A stretch of DNA of 38,779 bases from Ignavibacteria bacterium (GCA_016873755.1 VGWB01000011.1:1-38779), one strand, 5' to 3'; counted from the stretch's first letter, positions 16,741 through 24,758 are shown. Translations and numbers: made by a program. Notes: a model not told the origin generated them from the sequence alone.

Positions 16741-17321
16741 AGGGTGCGTGCAACGTCTCTCGCCGACGAAAAGGTGGATTCCAGGATCAATCCGGCGACT
16801 TGTCGATGCTGGGCGACATCAACAGCCACTGCGCCACCAAGGCTCGTTCCCCAGAGTATGATACGCGTCCGATCGACTTCGGGCACGGTGAGGGCGAAGT
16901 CAAATGCTGCCCGACCATCTTTGTAAACGCCCTCCTCATCAGGAGATCCCTCGCTCCGCCCGTATCCCCGATAGTCGTACATCAGCACATTGAATCCGCG
17001 ACGCTGCAGCTCTCTGATGATCGGAATGCGATGGGAGATGTTTCCGGCATTTCCATGGGCAATGACAAGCGTCGCGATCGCTGAGTCGGCCAACGCAAAC
17101 CACGCATGGATCTTGACGCCATCCTCCGCTGTAATCCAACAATCTCGAAGGTTCGGAACAAAGCGGGCATCCTCATAGATGCCGCGTGGATACTCATAGG
17201 GGAAGTAGATGAATTTCTCTTCGAAGATCATGAAGATGAGTGTCCAGAACAGAAGAGCAACAAGTCCTGCGATGGCAATTCTGCGAAGCACGACGAGGAG
17301 ACGCTTCATGAGCTTGTTCAT
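16458..17321 (-). CDS. Membrane-anchored alpha/beta hydrolase (S33/ABHD13-like)
   Basis: A 287-residue hydrolase with one N-terminal transmembrane anchor (residues about 11-33) and the typical core. The oxyanion loop is HGNAGN (89-94), the nucleophile elbow GTSLGG with Ser160, the acid Asp229 in GNQDSIIP, and the histidine His258 in HADHNDTF. It resembles the BEM46/ABHD13 and YfhR group, whose natural substrates are largely unknown. The ATG at 17321 lacks a clear ribosome site, and a second ATG lies four codons in. A truncated paralogue lies at 12471-12749. Upstream of the adaptor fragment, its position suggests it once preceded the exporter genes in one operon. Confidence 0.85.
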   Translation of the reverse strand: MNKLMKRLLVVLRRIAIAGLVALLFWTLIFMIFEEKFIYFPYEYPRGIYEDARFVPNLRDCWITAEDGVKIHAWFALADSAIATLVIAHGNAGNISHRIPIIRELQRRGFNVLMYDYRGYGRSEGSPDEEGVYKDGRAAFDFALTVPEVDRTRIILWGTSLGGAVAVDVAQHRQVAGLILESTFSSARDVARTLYPFLPVFLVLRTSFNSIEKIQKVKAPILSIHGNQDSIIPIGLGRKLFRAANEPKEFYEIPHADHNDTFLIGGDRYYDTITRFVRGIVSLAPKR

Positions 17322-17376
17322 AGCAGGAGGTTCTGCTCCCGAGCGGATCCATCACGCTCTCTGCGGGTGAAACGCG

Positions 17377-18801
17377 TCACTCGATATGGTACTCGATCAT
17401 GCGCTCAATGGCCGCGCGGCAGACAGCGCAGAAATCAACCAGGCTAAGAGAAAACATCCGGCAGTCAAGTGCTGGCCGGTAGAGCCCCGTGCTCATGTAG
17501 CCGGCGCCCTCAAACGCGCCGACCTTGCCGGCGTACCGGCCCTTTTTCAGAATGTCTTGCGCCTGCCGATACAGTGGTTCCCGCTTCTCGTAATAGTCGG
17601 ACGCCAATCGGTCAAGCTTCGCCCGCGCGCGTTCAAGGCTGTCATACTTGGCTTTCTCCCACGGGGTTGGCAGAGGCGTCCCTTTCTCCACCAGATCTCT
17701 CCATTTGAGCGTGGTCGGATCGCTCAACGCTGTCAGGTTGGGTTCCCAGGGCTCAACGCCTTGCGAATAGAAGTCGACGTAGGACACCTGCGACGTGTAG
17801 TACTCGTCACCGAGGCCGGCGAACGCGTGTCCAAGCTCATGGACGTAGACGTAATCCATCTGCCACTCCATGCCCTTTGTATCCGTCTGCGTGAAGCACG
17901 TGGTGTACTGGTTATACATTCCCCCGCCTCCGTACCGATTGTCATTCAAAAGAATCGTGATGACATCATAGGGGACGGCCGAGGCGATGTCTCGAATGAT
18001 CCGGTTTTCCTCTGTCAACACATACCGAGTGCTTCCGAAGGTATTGTACATAGTGCCAAGAGCATTCTCCTTCCATTCGTTCTTATCGGGCTTGTCGATG
18101 CCGGATTCACGTGACTCGACTTCAATGGTCCAGACGTTGAAGTCGTCCCTTCGCTCCTTAAACGGGCTTGTTCCGAACAGCACGTCGGTGAAATGCTTGA
18201 CGTCCTCACGAAACTTCGCCATGTCGGCTCTCGCGTATCCGTCTGGCACAATGAGGAGGTCCACCTTGTTTTGCGGCGCGCCGTTATCGATGAACTTTGC
18301 CGACTTGTATGGATGCGTTCGTTGTTGACGGTTGACCTGTGTCGGATCGTTCGGATCGATGACCGTGGAGAAGATCTCGTGGAAGATCATACGTTTGTCA
18401 CGACGAGAAAGGGTCACCTGGATCTTGCTCTTCGGGAACGGGAACCGCACGCTCTCGTGAAATGTACGATACACCCCGGCTCCGGCTTCCTCCGTCGTCT
18501 GCCACTCATTGAACATCGTGGAGTACCCTCGGGAGTAGATCGGCAGTGAGCTCGCGACATCGTAAACGCGCACCATGTATTCCCCGAGGTTCAGCGGATC
18601 GAGGAGGTGCGTTCTGCTTCCCGGCCACACACCCTCGTCATAGACTTTGTCGAGAGCAACGGTCTCCTGGCCCTTCGTGCCCGTGTGATAGAAATCGACC
18701 CGCATCGTCTTATCGACGAAGAACTTGTCAAACGACTGACTGAATAAAACAGCGCAGAGGGATGCGCACAGCAAAAGTGAGTAGATGATCAGTTTTCTCA
18801 T
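17377..18801 (-). CDS. Secreted M64-family metallopeptidase
   Basis: A 474-residue peptidase related to the IgA peptidase M64 family. The signal peptide is MRKLIIYSLLLCASLCAVLFS. An N-terminal beta domain (residues about 25-160, with MRVDFYHTGTKGQE) is followed by the catalytic domain beginning KVDLLIVPDGYA. The zinc site is HELGHAFAGLGDEY, with His321, Glu322 and His325 and the downstream GLGDEY that supplies the third ligand. CRMFSLSLVDFCAVC near the C-terminus carries three cysteines, as often in the family. The ATG at 18801 is chosen because it begins the signal peptide; the longer frame to 18840 adds nothing recognisable. The target is unknown; in environmental bacteria it is presumably extracellular protein. 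Confidence 0.9.
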   Translation of the reverse strand: MRKLIIYSLLLCASLCAVLFSQSFDKFFVDKTMRVDFYHTGTKGQETVALDKVYDEGVWPGSRTHLLDPLNLGEYMVRVYDVASSLPIYSRGYSTMFNEWQTTEEAGAGVYRTFHESVRFPFPKSKIQVTLSRRDKRMIFHEIFSTVIDPNDPTQVNRQQRTHPYKSAKFIDNGAPQNKVDLLIVPDGYARADMAKFREDVKHFTDVLFGTSPFKERRDDFNVWTIEVESRESGIDKPDKNEWKENALGTMYNTFGSTRYVLTEENRIIRDIASAVPYDVITILLNDNRYGGGGMYNQYTTCFTQTDTKGMEWQMDYVYVHELGHAFAGLGDEYYTSQVSYVDFYSQGVEPWEPNLTALSDPTTLKWRDLVEKGTPLPTPWEKAKYDSLERARAKLDRLASDYYEKREPLYRQAQDILKKGRYAGKVGAFEGAGYMSTGLYRPALDCRMFSLSLVDFCAVCRAAIERMIEYHIE

Positions 18802-19098
18802 GGCTAGTATCCCAGAAAATGAGTAGGCAAACGCGAACAATTGGTCCGGTTGAAACCTAACGCCCTGCGCGCTGACAACGGGACGCGAGGTTGGCCAAAA
18901 GGAAGAAAGACGTCAGCCCGAAGGAGTGGAGCGACTCTAGAATGTGCCTTCTTCAATCAGATTCCCCGCCCGGAAGAGAGCGGGACTCGGAATGACTGTT
19001 TGGTCAGCCTCGGACATCTCGCCTGGTCATCGTGCGATGCCCCCTCTGCTCGGAGGAGAAGACCGGGGTGAGGACAAGAGCACGACCGACCGCGCGCA
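18802..19098. other. Intergenic region with a repeat-like, non-coding segment
   Basis: 297 bases separate the M64 gene from the cyclophilin gene. No convincing gene is seen. The segment around 18915-18998 holds short palindromes (GAGTGGAGCGACTC at 18925-18938) and GATTCCCCGCCCGG---CGGGACTCGGAATGAC (18960-18996). This is the kind of text seen in dispersed intergenic repeats of many bacterial genomes. No second copy is visible in this window. Confidence 0.4.
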
Positions 19099-19680
19099 TC
19101 AGAGTCTTCTCCTGGCCGAGATGATTACGATATTCTCTCTTGGAACGTCTCGAAACTGTCCCCGAGTTTCCGTCGGTGCGGCAGCAATTTGGTCAACGAT
19201 TTCCATTCCCTCGATCACCTTGCCGAAGACTGCGTAGCCCCACCTGCCGTCGCTGAAGTCCAGCCGGGCGTTATCCACAAGATTGATGAAGAACTGAGAC
19301 GTCGCGCTGTGCGGATCCGTCGTCCGTGCCATCGAGAGCGTCCCCCGATCGTTCGTCAGCCCATTGTCGGATTCGTTCTTTATGGGTGGAAATGTGGCTT
19401 TGCGTGCCAGGTCCGCCGTGAAGCCGCCGCCCTGGATAACGAACCCCCGCATCACGCGGTGAAAGATCGTACCGTCATAGAAACCGCTGTCGACGTACGC
19501 CAGAAAGTTGCGAGCTGTGATCGGTGCTTCCTTCTCAAAGAGGAGGATGGCGATATCTCCGTACGACGTTGACAGAACGACCGTTGTCGTGTCGGCCTTC
19601 GGCTGCCCGGAGGACAGCCCGACTGCGGTCACCGTGAACAGCAGCGCCGCGACGAGGTGTAGGAGCATTTCTCGTTTCAT
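19099..19680 (-). CDS. Exported cyclophilin-type peptidyl-prolyl isomerase
   Basis: A 193-residue protein with a signal peptide (residues about 1-26, ending LSSGQ) and a single cyclophilin domain. Conserved motifs are FHRVMRGFVIQGGGF, MARTTDPHSATSQFFINLVDNARLD and GYAVFGKVIEGMEIVDQI. The Arg of FHRV and the Gln/Phe pair of SQFF are retained, so the isomerase is probably active in the periplasm and assists folding of exported proteins. The start codon lies 12 bases after the stop of the S15 hydrolase gene, so the two are cotranscribed. No Shine-Dalgarno is obvious, which fits coupling to the upstream gene. Confidence 0.92.
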   Translation of the reverse strand: MKREMLLHLVAALLFTVTAVGLSSGQPKADTTTVVLSTSYGDIAILLFEKEAPITARNFLAYVDSGFYDGTIFHRVMRGFVIQGGGFTADLARKATFPPIKNESDNGLTNDRGTLSMARTTDPHSATSQFFINLVDNARLDFSDGRWGYAVFGKVIEGMEIVDQIAAAPTETRGQFRDVPRENIVIISARRRL

Positions 19681-19692
19681 AGGAACAGGAGA

Positions 19693-21555
19693 TTATTCAT
19701 TGATGATAGGCAATGCAATGTGAGATGGATATCGTTCGGAACGGTACACTTTCTGGGTCGCACTCTGGTAATCGGAGCTCTTGGCCAGAAAGATGTTCTC
19801 AACATACTTTTGCGGGTTTCGATCGATGATCGGGAACCAGGTGCTCTGAACCTGGACCATGATCTTGTGTCCCTTGAGGAATGTATGGTCCGCGTGGTGC
19901 AAGTCGATCACGTACTGATCGACCTCATTCGACATGATTGGCTCGGGTCTCTCAAAGCTCTTTCGAAATCTTCCACGAAAGACGTCGTTGGCGATCATGA
20001 GTTGATACCCTCCCATCTTCCGGTCTTTCGGATACTCCTCGGGATAGACGTCGATAAGCTTCACGATCCAATCGCTGTCGGTCCCTGAAGTGGAGGCGAA
20101 GAGGTGAGCCACGATCGAGCCGGTTACCGTGACGTCCTTGCTGAGGGGTTCCGTCTCCCAGCTCAGCACATCCGGGCGAAGGTGTACGAACCGCTGATCC
20201 TCGGTCAACCACGTTGACCACCGCGAACCCCTGCTGTACGTCCTCTCGATCGGGCGTGGCCGGTACGGCACTGGATGAGCGGGATCGGAGATGTAGCTGT
20301 CAAAGGCGTTCTCATCGGAGTGACGCGGCGGGTCAAAGGACAAGCGGCCGCCGGGGTGGAAATACAGGTTGTGCACCGAGACGCCCTCTTTCGGGGGCCA
20401 ATCCTTGTACCTCTTCCACGTGTTGACACCTGTCCGAAAAGTCAGGGCCTCCGGAAAATCTCCACTCCCCTTGTCTTTCAGGAAGTACGCAAACCAGGGT
20501 GCTTGGATCTCTTGCCTGAATGTCAGCGCTGTCGATGTATCGAAGGCGATGTTCCCGAGCGTTCTCCCCGTACCGCGCGCCCACCCGCCGTGGTTCCATG
20601 GCCCCACGACGATGTAATTCAGGTCTTGAGTGTCCTTTCTCTCCAGGACTTCGTAGGTCTTGAGTGGCCCATAGAAGTCCTCCTGGTCCCACCAACCGGC
20701 CACGTGCATCGTTGGCACTGTCGGTGCGTCGAGGCGATACGCCAGGGCCTGCTTCTGCCAGAATTCATCGTAGTTCGGGTGACCGGCGAAGTCGTTCCAC
20801 GTGGGAATTCTGCCGAAGAAGTGCTTTGCATTGACGTTCGAAAGGGCGCCAAGCTTGAGGTACCACTCAAACGTGTCGTAGGTGTCGAAGGCGAACGCGG
20901 TATCGGCCTTCGAGGCTTCCATCCTGAAGGCATACTCGAACCCGTAGCTTAACCGGAAGGCCCCGTTGTGATGGAAATCGTCGCCAAGATACATATCGGC
21001 CGGCGTCGCCTGCTCCGATGCCGCCTTGAGTGCTGGATGCGGATCGATCGTCCCCATAACAGTCAGCCATCCGTCATAGGAGATCCCCAACATCCCTACT
21101 CGCCCATTGTTGGCAGGCACGTTTTTCACCAGCCATTCGATGGTATCGTACGTGTCGCTGCTCTCGTCGATCGATTTTGGGTCGCTCCTGTCCCTTGTGA
21201 ACCGCTGCATCTCGAACGTGCCTTCGGACTTGTACTTGCCGCGGATGTCCTGGAAAGCGAAGATGTAGCCATCGGCCGCGAGATCTCGCAGGTACTCCGG
21301 CTGGTCCGGGGCGGGACGCCCGCTGACAGAGTACGGTGTCCGAAGGAGTATGATGGGGAGCGGCTCCGGCTGCTGTTTCGGAGTGAAGATGACAGTGTTG
21401 AGCCTGATGCCATCGCGCATCGGGATCATCACATCGCGCCTTTCGAACCCATTCATCTCAGGAGTAATCTGGGCCTGAACGTGAAGGCTTACGATCGAGA
21501 TCAAGGCTGCAGCAAAGAGAGACCAGACGGATCGGTTGCCTGAATGGGTGATCAC
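19693..21555 (-). CDS. Exported S15/CocE-type hydrolase (X-Pro dipeptidyl-peptidase family)
   Basis: A 620-residue serine hydrolase with a signal peptide ending HVQAQ. The alpha/beta hydrolase core has the nucleophile motif GISYDGW (Ser159), the acid in AGWWDQED (Asp290) and the histidine in GPWNHGGW (His322). A C-terminal beta-jelly-roll domain follows (residues about 400-610: DVTVTGSIVAHLFASTSGTDSDWIVKLIDVYP). This is the layout of alpha-amino-acid ester hydrolases, glutaryl acylases and cocaine esterase. Whether it is a peptidase, esterase or acylase cannot be told. The GTG at 21555 is preceded by a perfect AAGGAGGTGA. The cyclophilin gene follows after 12 bases. Confidence 0.9.
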   Translation of the reverse strand: MITHSGNRSVWSLFAAALISIVSLHVQAQITPEMNGFERRDVMIPMRDGIRLNTVIFTPKQQPEPLPIILLRTPYSVSGRPAPDQPEYLRDLAADGYIFAFQDIRGKYKSEGTFEMQRFTRDRSDPKSIDESSDTYDTIEWLVKNVPANNGRVGMLGISYDGWLTVMGTIDPHPALKAASEQATPADMYLGDDFHHNGAFRLSYGFEYAFRMEASKADTAFAFDTYDTFEWYLKLGALSNVNAKHFFGRIPTWNDFAGHPNYDEFWQKQALAYRLDAPTVPTMHVAGWWDQEDFYGPLKTYEVLERKDTQDLNYIVVGPWNHGGWARGTGRTLGNIAFDTSTALTFRQEIQAPWFAYFLKDKGSGDFPEALTFRTGVNTWKRYKDWPPKEGVSVHNLYFHPGGRLSFDPPRHSDENAFDSYISDPAHPVPYRPRPIERTYSRGSRWSTWLTEDQRFVHLRPDVLSWETEPLSKDVTVTGSIVAHLFASTSGTDSDWIVKLIDVYPEEYPKDRKMGGYQLMIANDVFRGRFRKSFERPEPIMSNEVDQYVIDLHHADHTFLKGHKIMVQVQSTWFPIIDRNPQKYVENIFLAKSSDYQSATQKVYRSERYPSHIALPIINE

Positions 21556-21562
21556 AGCAGTC

Positions 21563-21572
21563 TCACCTCCTT
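21563..21572 (-). promoter_or_regulatory. Perfect Shine-Dalgarno for the S15 hydrolase
   Basis: The minus strand reads AAGGAGGTGA, a ten-base match to the 16S rRNA 3' end, seven bases before the GTG at 21555. It supports the non-ATG start and suggests high translation. Confidence 0.8.
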
Positions 21573-21655
21573 AGTCCAGTTTGTTATGCGGTTCTCCCGG
21601 GGGTAATGGACGAGCAATCTTATTCTTTTTTCTGTTGTTTGTCAATTGAAGGCAA

Positions 21656-21688
21656 ACAAAAAGGCATCTCGCTTCCGCAAGATGCCCT
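21656..21688 (-). terminator. Rho-independent terminator of the ArsR-permease-thioredoxin cluster
   Basis: On the minus strand GGCATCT, TGC, loop GGAA, GCG, AGATGCC form a stem with one mismatch (21663-21672 with 21677-21686), followed by TTTTTGTTTG. It lies about 65 bases downstream of the last open frame of the cluster (ending 21751) and is related in sequence to the terminator at 24688-24720. Confidence 0.7.
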
Positions 21689-21699
21689 ATCAGGCCGGA

Positions 21700-21730
21700 G
21701 ATTCCTGAAGTCTTCAAGACTTCGGGAATC
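21700..21730. repeat. Near-perfect 15-bp palindrome
   Basis: GATTCC (21700-21705) pairs with GGAATC (21725-21730) and GAAGTCTT (21707-21714) with AAGACTTC (21716-21723), with one T-G pair between them and a single central C. It lies between the last open frame and the terminator of the minus-strand cluster. It has no T run and may be a REP-like element or an mRNA-stabilising hairpin. Confidence 0.75.
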
Positions 21731-21750
21731 CAACCCAGATTGCGTGCCAC

Positions 21751-22203
21751 CTACTCATTCGCGTCCTGGAGGACCCCCAGGATCCATCGGAGAGTCGCGG
21801 CTTGCTCATGCTCCTTATTCTCGACCGCTCGCTGAAACTCGTTCTGCAAAACGTCTACAGTCGGGGGCAACGCGGGCTCTCTCTTTTCGGGAAGAACGAG
21901 ATCCGCCTGACGGTGATTTCCAGCCTCAGGTAACTCCGATATCTCCAGCATGATCTTGTCGTCAACACGCAGTGGAGCACCCGACTTGAGTGAGAGCAAA
22001 ACCGCCTCCACGTACGGCTTGAAGGTTGTCTGGGAAGATATGCCCTAGCGAGCCGTTACCGTGGCTAGAAATGGATGGCCACGTACGCCGTTCAAGATGA
22101 TATCGTCGACTCGCTCTTTAAGCCCCCGATCAAGATGCGTCTCCAAGCCGAGATGCGAAAGAAGTGCGCTGATACGGCGAGCGTCGGACTTGCGGACGAA
22201 CAT
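21751..22203 (-). pseudogene. Remnant of a bifunctional-nuclease-like protein with a UVR motif
   Basis: In one frame from an ATG at 22203 the minus strand encodes about 52 residues, among them VDDIILNGVRGHPFLATVTAR, then an in-frame TAG at 22047-22045. The frame then stays open for a further 98 codons. The second part has YVEAVLLSLKSGAPLRV, comparable to the SDAIALALRTGAPIFV strand of BFN (DUF151) nucleases. It ends with a UVR-type helix pair, LQNEFQRAVENKEHEQAATLRW. The characteristic BFN N-terminus (LPIWIG region) is missing, and the thioredoxin gene overlaps where it should lie. The BFN assignment is tentative; the UVR motif is clearer. A GTG at 22011 could start an 86-residue fragment but has no ribosome site. 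Confidence 0.5.
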
Positions 22204-22525
22204 AGGGAGCCACAATATCACCTTCAGAAAAAACCTGGGTGGGGATTAACCGAATACCGTACTGAACCGCGTACGGCGGTCCCTGCAGCGTCCAGACATC
22301 GTGAAACACGATCTTCACCTGATCGCTGTACTTCTCTTCGATTGACTTCATAATCGGCTGCATCATCCGGCAGGGAATGCAGCGAACGGAACCGAGCTCG
22401 ATGAACGTAACGAGCGGTTTCGGGGGGTCCGGGGACTTCTTCGTCTGAGCCGATGGTTCCTGGACCGAGGCACCCAGTGCAGCTACGAGTGCGACAAGAG
22501 GTACAAGAATGTACGGTTGTTTCAT
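22130..22525 (-). CDS. Exported thioredoxin-like protein with an aberrant C-terminus
   Basis: A 131-residue protein. The signal peptide (MKQPYILVPLVALVAALGAS) is followed by a thioredoxin fold with the active site RCIPCR (residues 48-53) and the cis-proline region GIRLIPTQVF. Homologues continue with about 25-30 more residues (strand beta-4, beta-5 and the last helix); here the frame instead reads a basic, low-complexity tail (VRPQVRRSPYQRTSF). The C-terminus therefore looks replaced near 22230, in the same place where the next gene has lost its N-terminus. The ATG at 22525 has AAAGGAAA upstream. It may still be a periplasmic disulfide reductase, or a broken one. Confidence 0.75.
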   Translation of the reverse strand: MKQPYILVPLVALVAALGASVQEPSAQTKKSPDPPKPLVTFIELGSVRCIPCRMMQPIMKSIEEKYSDQVKIVFHDVWTLQGPPYAVQYGIRLIPTQVFSEGDIVAPYVRPQVRRSPYQRTSFASRLGDAS

Positions 22526-22673
22526 GCCGTGGTTTCCTTTATATGTACCCTGGGCCCTCATCACGATGACCGGCATCCAGACAGACAATGGAATTTCAAC
22601 CATGCGGAAGAAGGAACTTCCTCGTCAACAGAATCCTTCGACACTCTCAAGGCGTCACCGGAAACCGCTCTCT

Positions 22674-22940
22674 CTATCTTTCGCTCTGCTCTGTGTTCCT
22701 TTTTTGGGGCTCCAGCAGCCAGTGTTTCACTTCTTCCAGCTTGGGGACTCGCCCAGATGCTTTCAGGGCTCCATCAATGAAGACAGCAGGAGTGAACATC
22801 ACTCCGCGTTGGGCAAACTCCCGCAGGTCATCAATGTGGATGACCTCCGCCTCCATGTTTAGTTCATTGAGTGCGTGTTCGACAGTCCTGAGCGTAGTCT
22901 GGCATCGATAGCAGCCGGGACCAAATACTTCGATTTTCAT
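22674..22940 (-). CDS. Small thioredoxin-fold (redox-active disulfide, MTH895-like) protein
   Basis: An 88-residue cytosolic thioredoxin of the redox-active disulfide protein 2 group. The active site is FGPGCYRCQTT (Cys10 and Cys13), the acidic strand is EVIHIDDL and the cis-proline region is GVMFTPAVFIDGALKASGRVP. The second of two adjacent ATGs (22940) is chosen because GGAGGAGGT lies just upstream of the first and gives it better spacing. This family usually sits next to DUF318/ArsP-type permeases, as here (permease stop at 22964), and is thought to supply electrons or a metal-handling thiol to the permease system. Confidence 0.9.
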   Translation of the reverse strand: MKIEVFGPGCYRCQTTLRTVEHALNELNMEAEVIHIDDLREFAQRGVMFTPAVFIDGALKASGRVPKLEEVKHWLLEPQKRNTEQSER

Positions 22941-22963
22941 CATACCTCCTCCACGTTTGGGTT

Positions 22964-24016
22964 CTAGAAAACGAAATTCCCGGCAAACCAACCGACGACG
23001 GTGCCGAGGGCGATGATCGTGACCACGTACAACAGTGCTTTTTTCACACCGAACACCCTTGCAATTGCCAACCAGTTCGGAAGGCTCAGCCCTGGTCCGG
23101 TCAGCAACAAGGCAAGCGCTGGTCCTTTTCCCATGCCCATCTTCATGAGCGTGTCGACAAACGGGGCTTCTGTCATCGTCGCGAAGTAGCTGATCGAGCC
23201 TATAAGCGTCGCAAGGAAAGAAGCTGGCATACTCGAGCCTCCCAGGTAATTCTCTACCCAGCTCTGGGGAAGAATTGCTCCAATGACCCCAACGATGAAC
23301 ACCCCAATGAGCAGCAGCGGGAAGATAATCCGTACGAACCACCACGTTTCTTTCATCCATTCGATGAGCTGGTCGTTTGTCTTGACTTTGACTGCGTACG
23401 CGGCGACAAGCGCGGTTGCGATTGACCAGACGATCACCTTCTGCCAGAACGGGCCGGACTGGATAAGGTAGTTGGGGGCGAGAAGTGAGATGACAAGAAG
23501 GATGATCAGCACAATGTCTTGTCGTGAGATGATCTTTCCAGTCATCGTTTCATCGCTTGTTCCTGCCCTTTCAACTTCTTCTCTTCTGAATGCGCCGGTC
23601 ATGATTGTTCCGATCACCAGCGCCATCATCAGCGCAGACACAACCCTCACGGCTACCATCTCTCCGCCGAGGATCGCGCCGGTGTAGGTGAGTGCGAGGA
23701 TATTCGCCGCGGGTGCAACCCACAGAAGAATGAAGGCGGGTCCTATGCCGCTACCTCGGTAATAGAGACCACTTGCTACTGGAATGACCGTACACGAGCA
23801 TGCCGCGAGGAAAAAGCTACCGAAGGCCGCGGTCAGGAACGATTGGAGCTTGTTCACCGCGTGACCGAGATACCTTATGATCGTTTCTTTCGAGATGAAG
23901 CTGACCATCGCGCCAGCGAGAAGGAATGCTGGGATGAGACAGGTCAGGACGTGAAGAGCGATGTAATCCCAGAGCGACGTAAGTCCTGCTAGTATGAGTT
24001 CTTGGAGGAGTTCCAT
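22964..24016 (-). CDS. ArsP/DUF318-type permease
   Basis: A 350-residue inner-membrane protein of the SO_0444/ArsP_1 permease family with about eight to ten hydrophobic segments. The duplicated core motif is present: AACSCTVIPVASGLYYRGSG with a cysteine pair (CSC), followed by WVAPAANILALTYTGAILG, and a second TEAPFVDTLMKMGMGKGPALALLLTGPGLSLPN. The family exports organoarsenicals, metals or thiol compounds; the substrate is not determined. The ATG at 24016 is preceded by AGAAGGAAAAG. It follows the ArsR regulator gene and precedes the small thioredoxin gene by 23 bases, a common regulator-permease-thioredoxin arrangement. Confidence 0.9.
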   Translation of the reverse strand: MELLQELILAGLTSLWDYIALHVLTCLIPAFLLAGAMVSFISKETIIRYLGHAVNKLQSFLTAAFGSFFLAACSCTVIPVASGLYYRGSGIGPAFILLWVAPAANILALTYTGAILGGEMVAVRVVSALMMALVIGTIMTGAFRREEVERAGTSDETMTGKIISRQDIVLIILLVISLLAPNYLIQSGPFWQKVIVWSIATALVAAYAVKVKTNDQLIEWMKETWWFVRIIFPLLLIGVFIVGVIGAILPQSWVENYLGGSSMPASFLATLIGSISYFATMTEAPFVDTLMKMGMGKGPALALLLTGPGLSLPNWLAIARVFGVKKALLYVVTIIALGTVVGWFAGNFVF

Positions 24017-24145
24017 GGCTCTTTTCCTTCTGCAATTACTGTGAACTGAACCACTGCGTCACGTTCCCTCGATTGCCTGCATCATTTCCTGTGTTCCTGG
24101 ATTTGCGACGGCGTCTGCAATCTCGTCTTTCCGGGTTGATGATGT

Positions 24146-24463
24146 TTAGGCTTCTTCGAGCGCTTCAGCACGCATCTCAACGCTCTGCTTGGCAAGTGCT
24201 GCTGCCAGATCGAGGATCTTGAAGACCCGCGTATCCGCGACCCTAACATTTACGCGCAGACCCTCTTTCCAGGAAAGAAGTATCCCAGCTTGCACGAGGA
24301 TCTTAAGGTGACGGGAGAGATTCGATTGCTCAAGCTCCAACGCCGGCGCCAGTTCACGGTTGCATGACGCTCCTCTTTGCAGGGCCTCAAGGATGCGTAT
24401 CCTGTTCGGATGCGCCAGAGCTGCTAAGATCTCAGCCTGTAATTCGCTTCGCGACCGTTCCAT
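24146..24463 (-). CDS. ArsR/SmtB-family transcriptional repressor
   Basis: A 105-residue winged-helix regulator: ILAALAHPNRIRILEAL, then the recognition region ELEQSNLSRHLKILVQAGIL and a wing (SWKEGLRVNVRVADTRVF). The classic ELCVCDL metal site is absent; one cysteine (GASCNREL, Cys34) is in the corresponding helix, so metal or thiol sensing by a different site is possible. The ATG at 24463 has GGAGGGTG upstream. It is the first gene of the permease-thioredoxin cluster and probably represses it; a palindromic operator should lie between 24464 and 24540 but none is obvious. Confidence 0.92.
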   Translation of the reverse strand: MERSRSELQAEILAALAHPNRIRILEALQRGASCNRELAPALELEQSNLSRHLKILVQAGILLSWKEGLRVNVRVADTRVFKILDLAAALAKQSVEMRAEALEEA

Positions 24464-24687
24464 GGAACACCCTCCGGTTAGTTCGTTTTTGATTATATGA
24501 GCAAGTATGCATAAAGTGTGCCCACAGCCACCCCCTTTTTTCGGACGCAGGCAGCGACCTTCACGTCCAAAACCTCCCAGTTCTCGGAAAACGCTCTTCC
24601 AGAATCGGGATAATCAATCGAGGATTGCGAACCCGGCAGGAGGGGGGAGCGAGTCGGCGTCGACTAAGCCTCAGAGAGGCAAGAAAC
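24464..24687. other. Intergenic region upstream of the ArsR-type gene
   Basis: 224 bases between the ArsR-type gene and the metK-ahcY terminator. It must contain the promoter of the ArsR cluster (AT-rich TTTTGATTATATGAGC near 24485-24500). No gene or clear operator palindrome is seen. Confidence 0.4.
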
Positions 24688-24720
24688 GAAAAAGGCATCC
24701 CGCTTGCGTGAGATGCCTTT
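24688..24720 (-). terminator. Rho-independent terminator of the metK-ahcY operon
   Basis: On the minus strand AAAGGCATC (24720-24712) pairs with GATGCCTTT (24699-24691). Three further pairs sit above one mismatch and a 4-base loop, and the run TTTTTCG follows. It begins 39 bases after the ahcY stop. It shares its core and the flanking TCAG--CGGA--GAGATTCC text with the terminator at 21656-21688. Confidence 0.8.
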
Positions 24721-24758
24721 CAGATCGGATGAGATTCCCGGATGGCTGGGGAGCCCGG

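Noticed and set aside
22674-23360. A 228-codon version of the small thioredoxin
   Set aside because: The first 140 codons are an alternate-frame reading of the permease gene; the strong GGAGGAGG and the family start place the real beginning at 22940.
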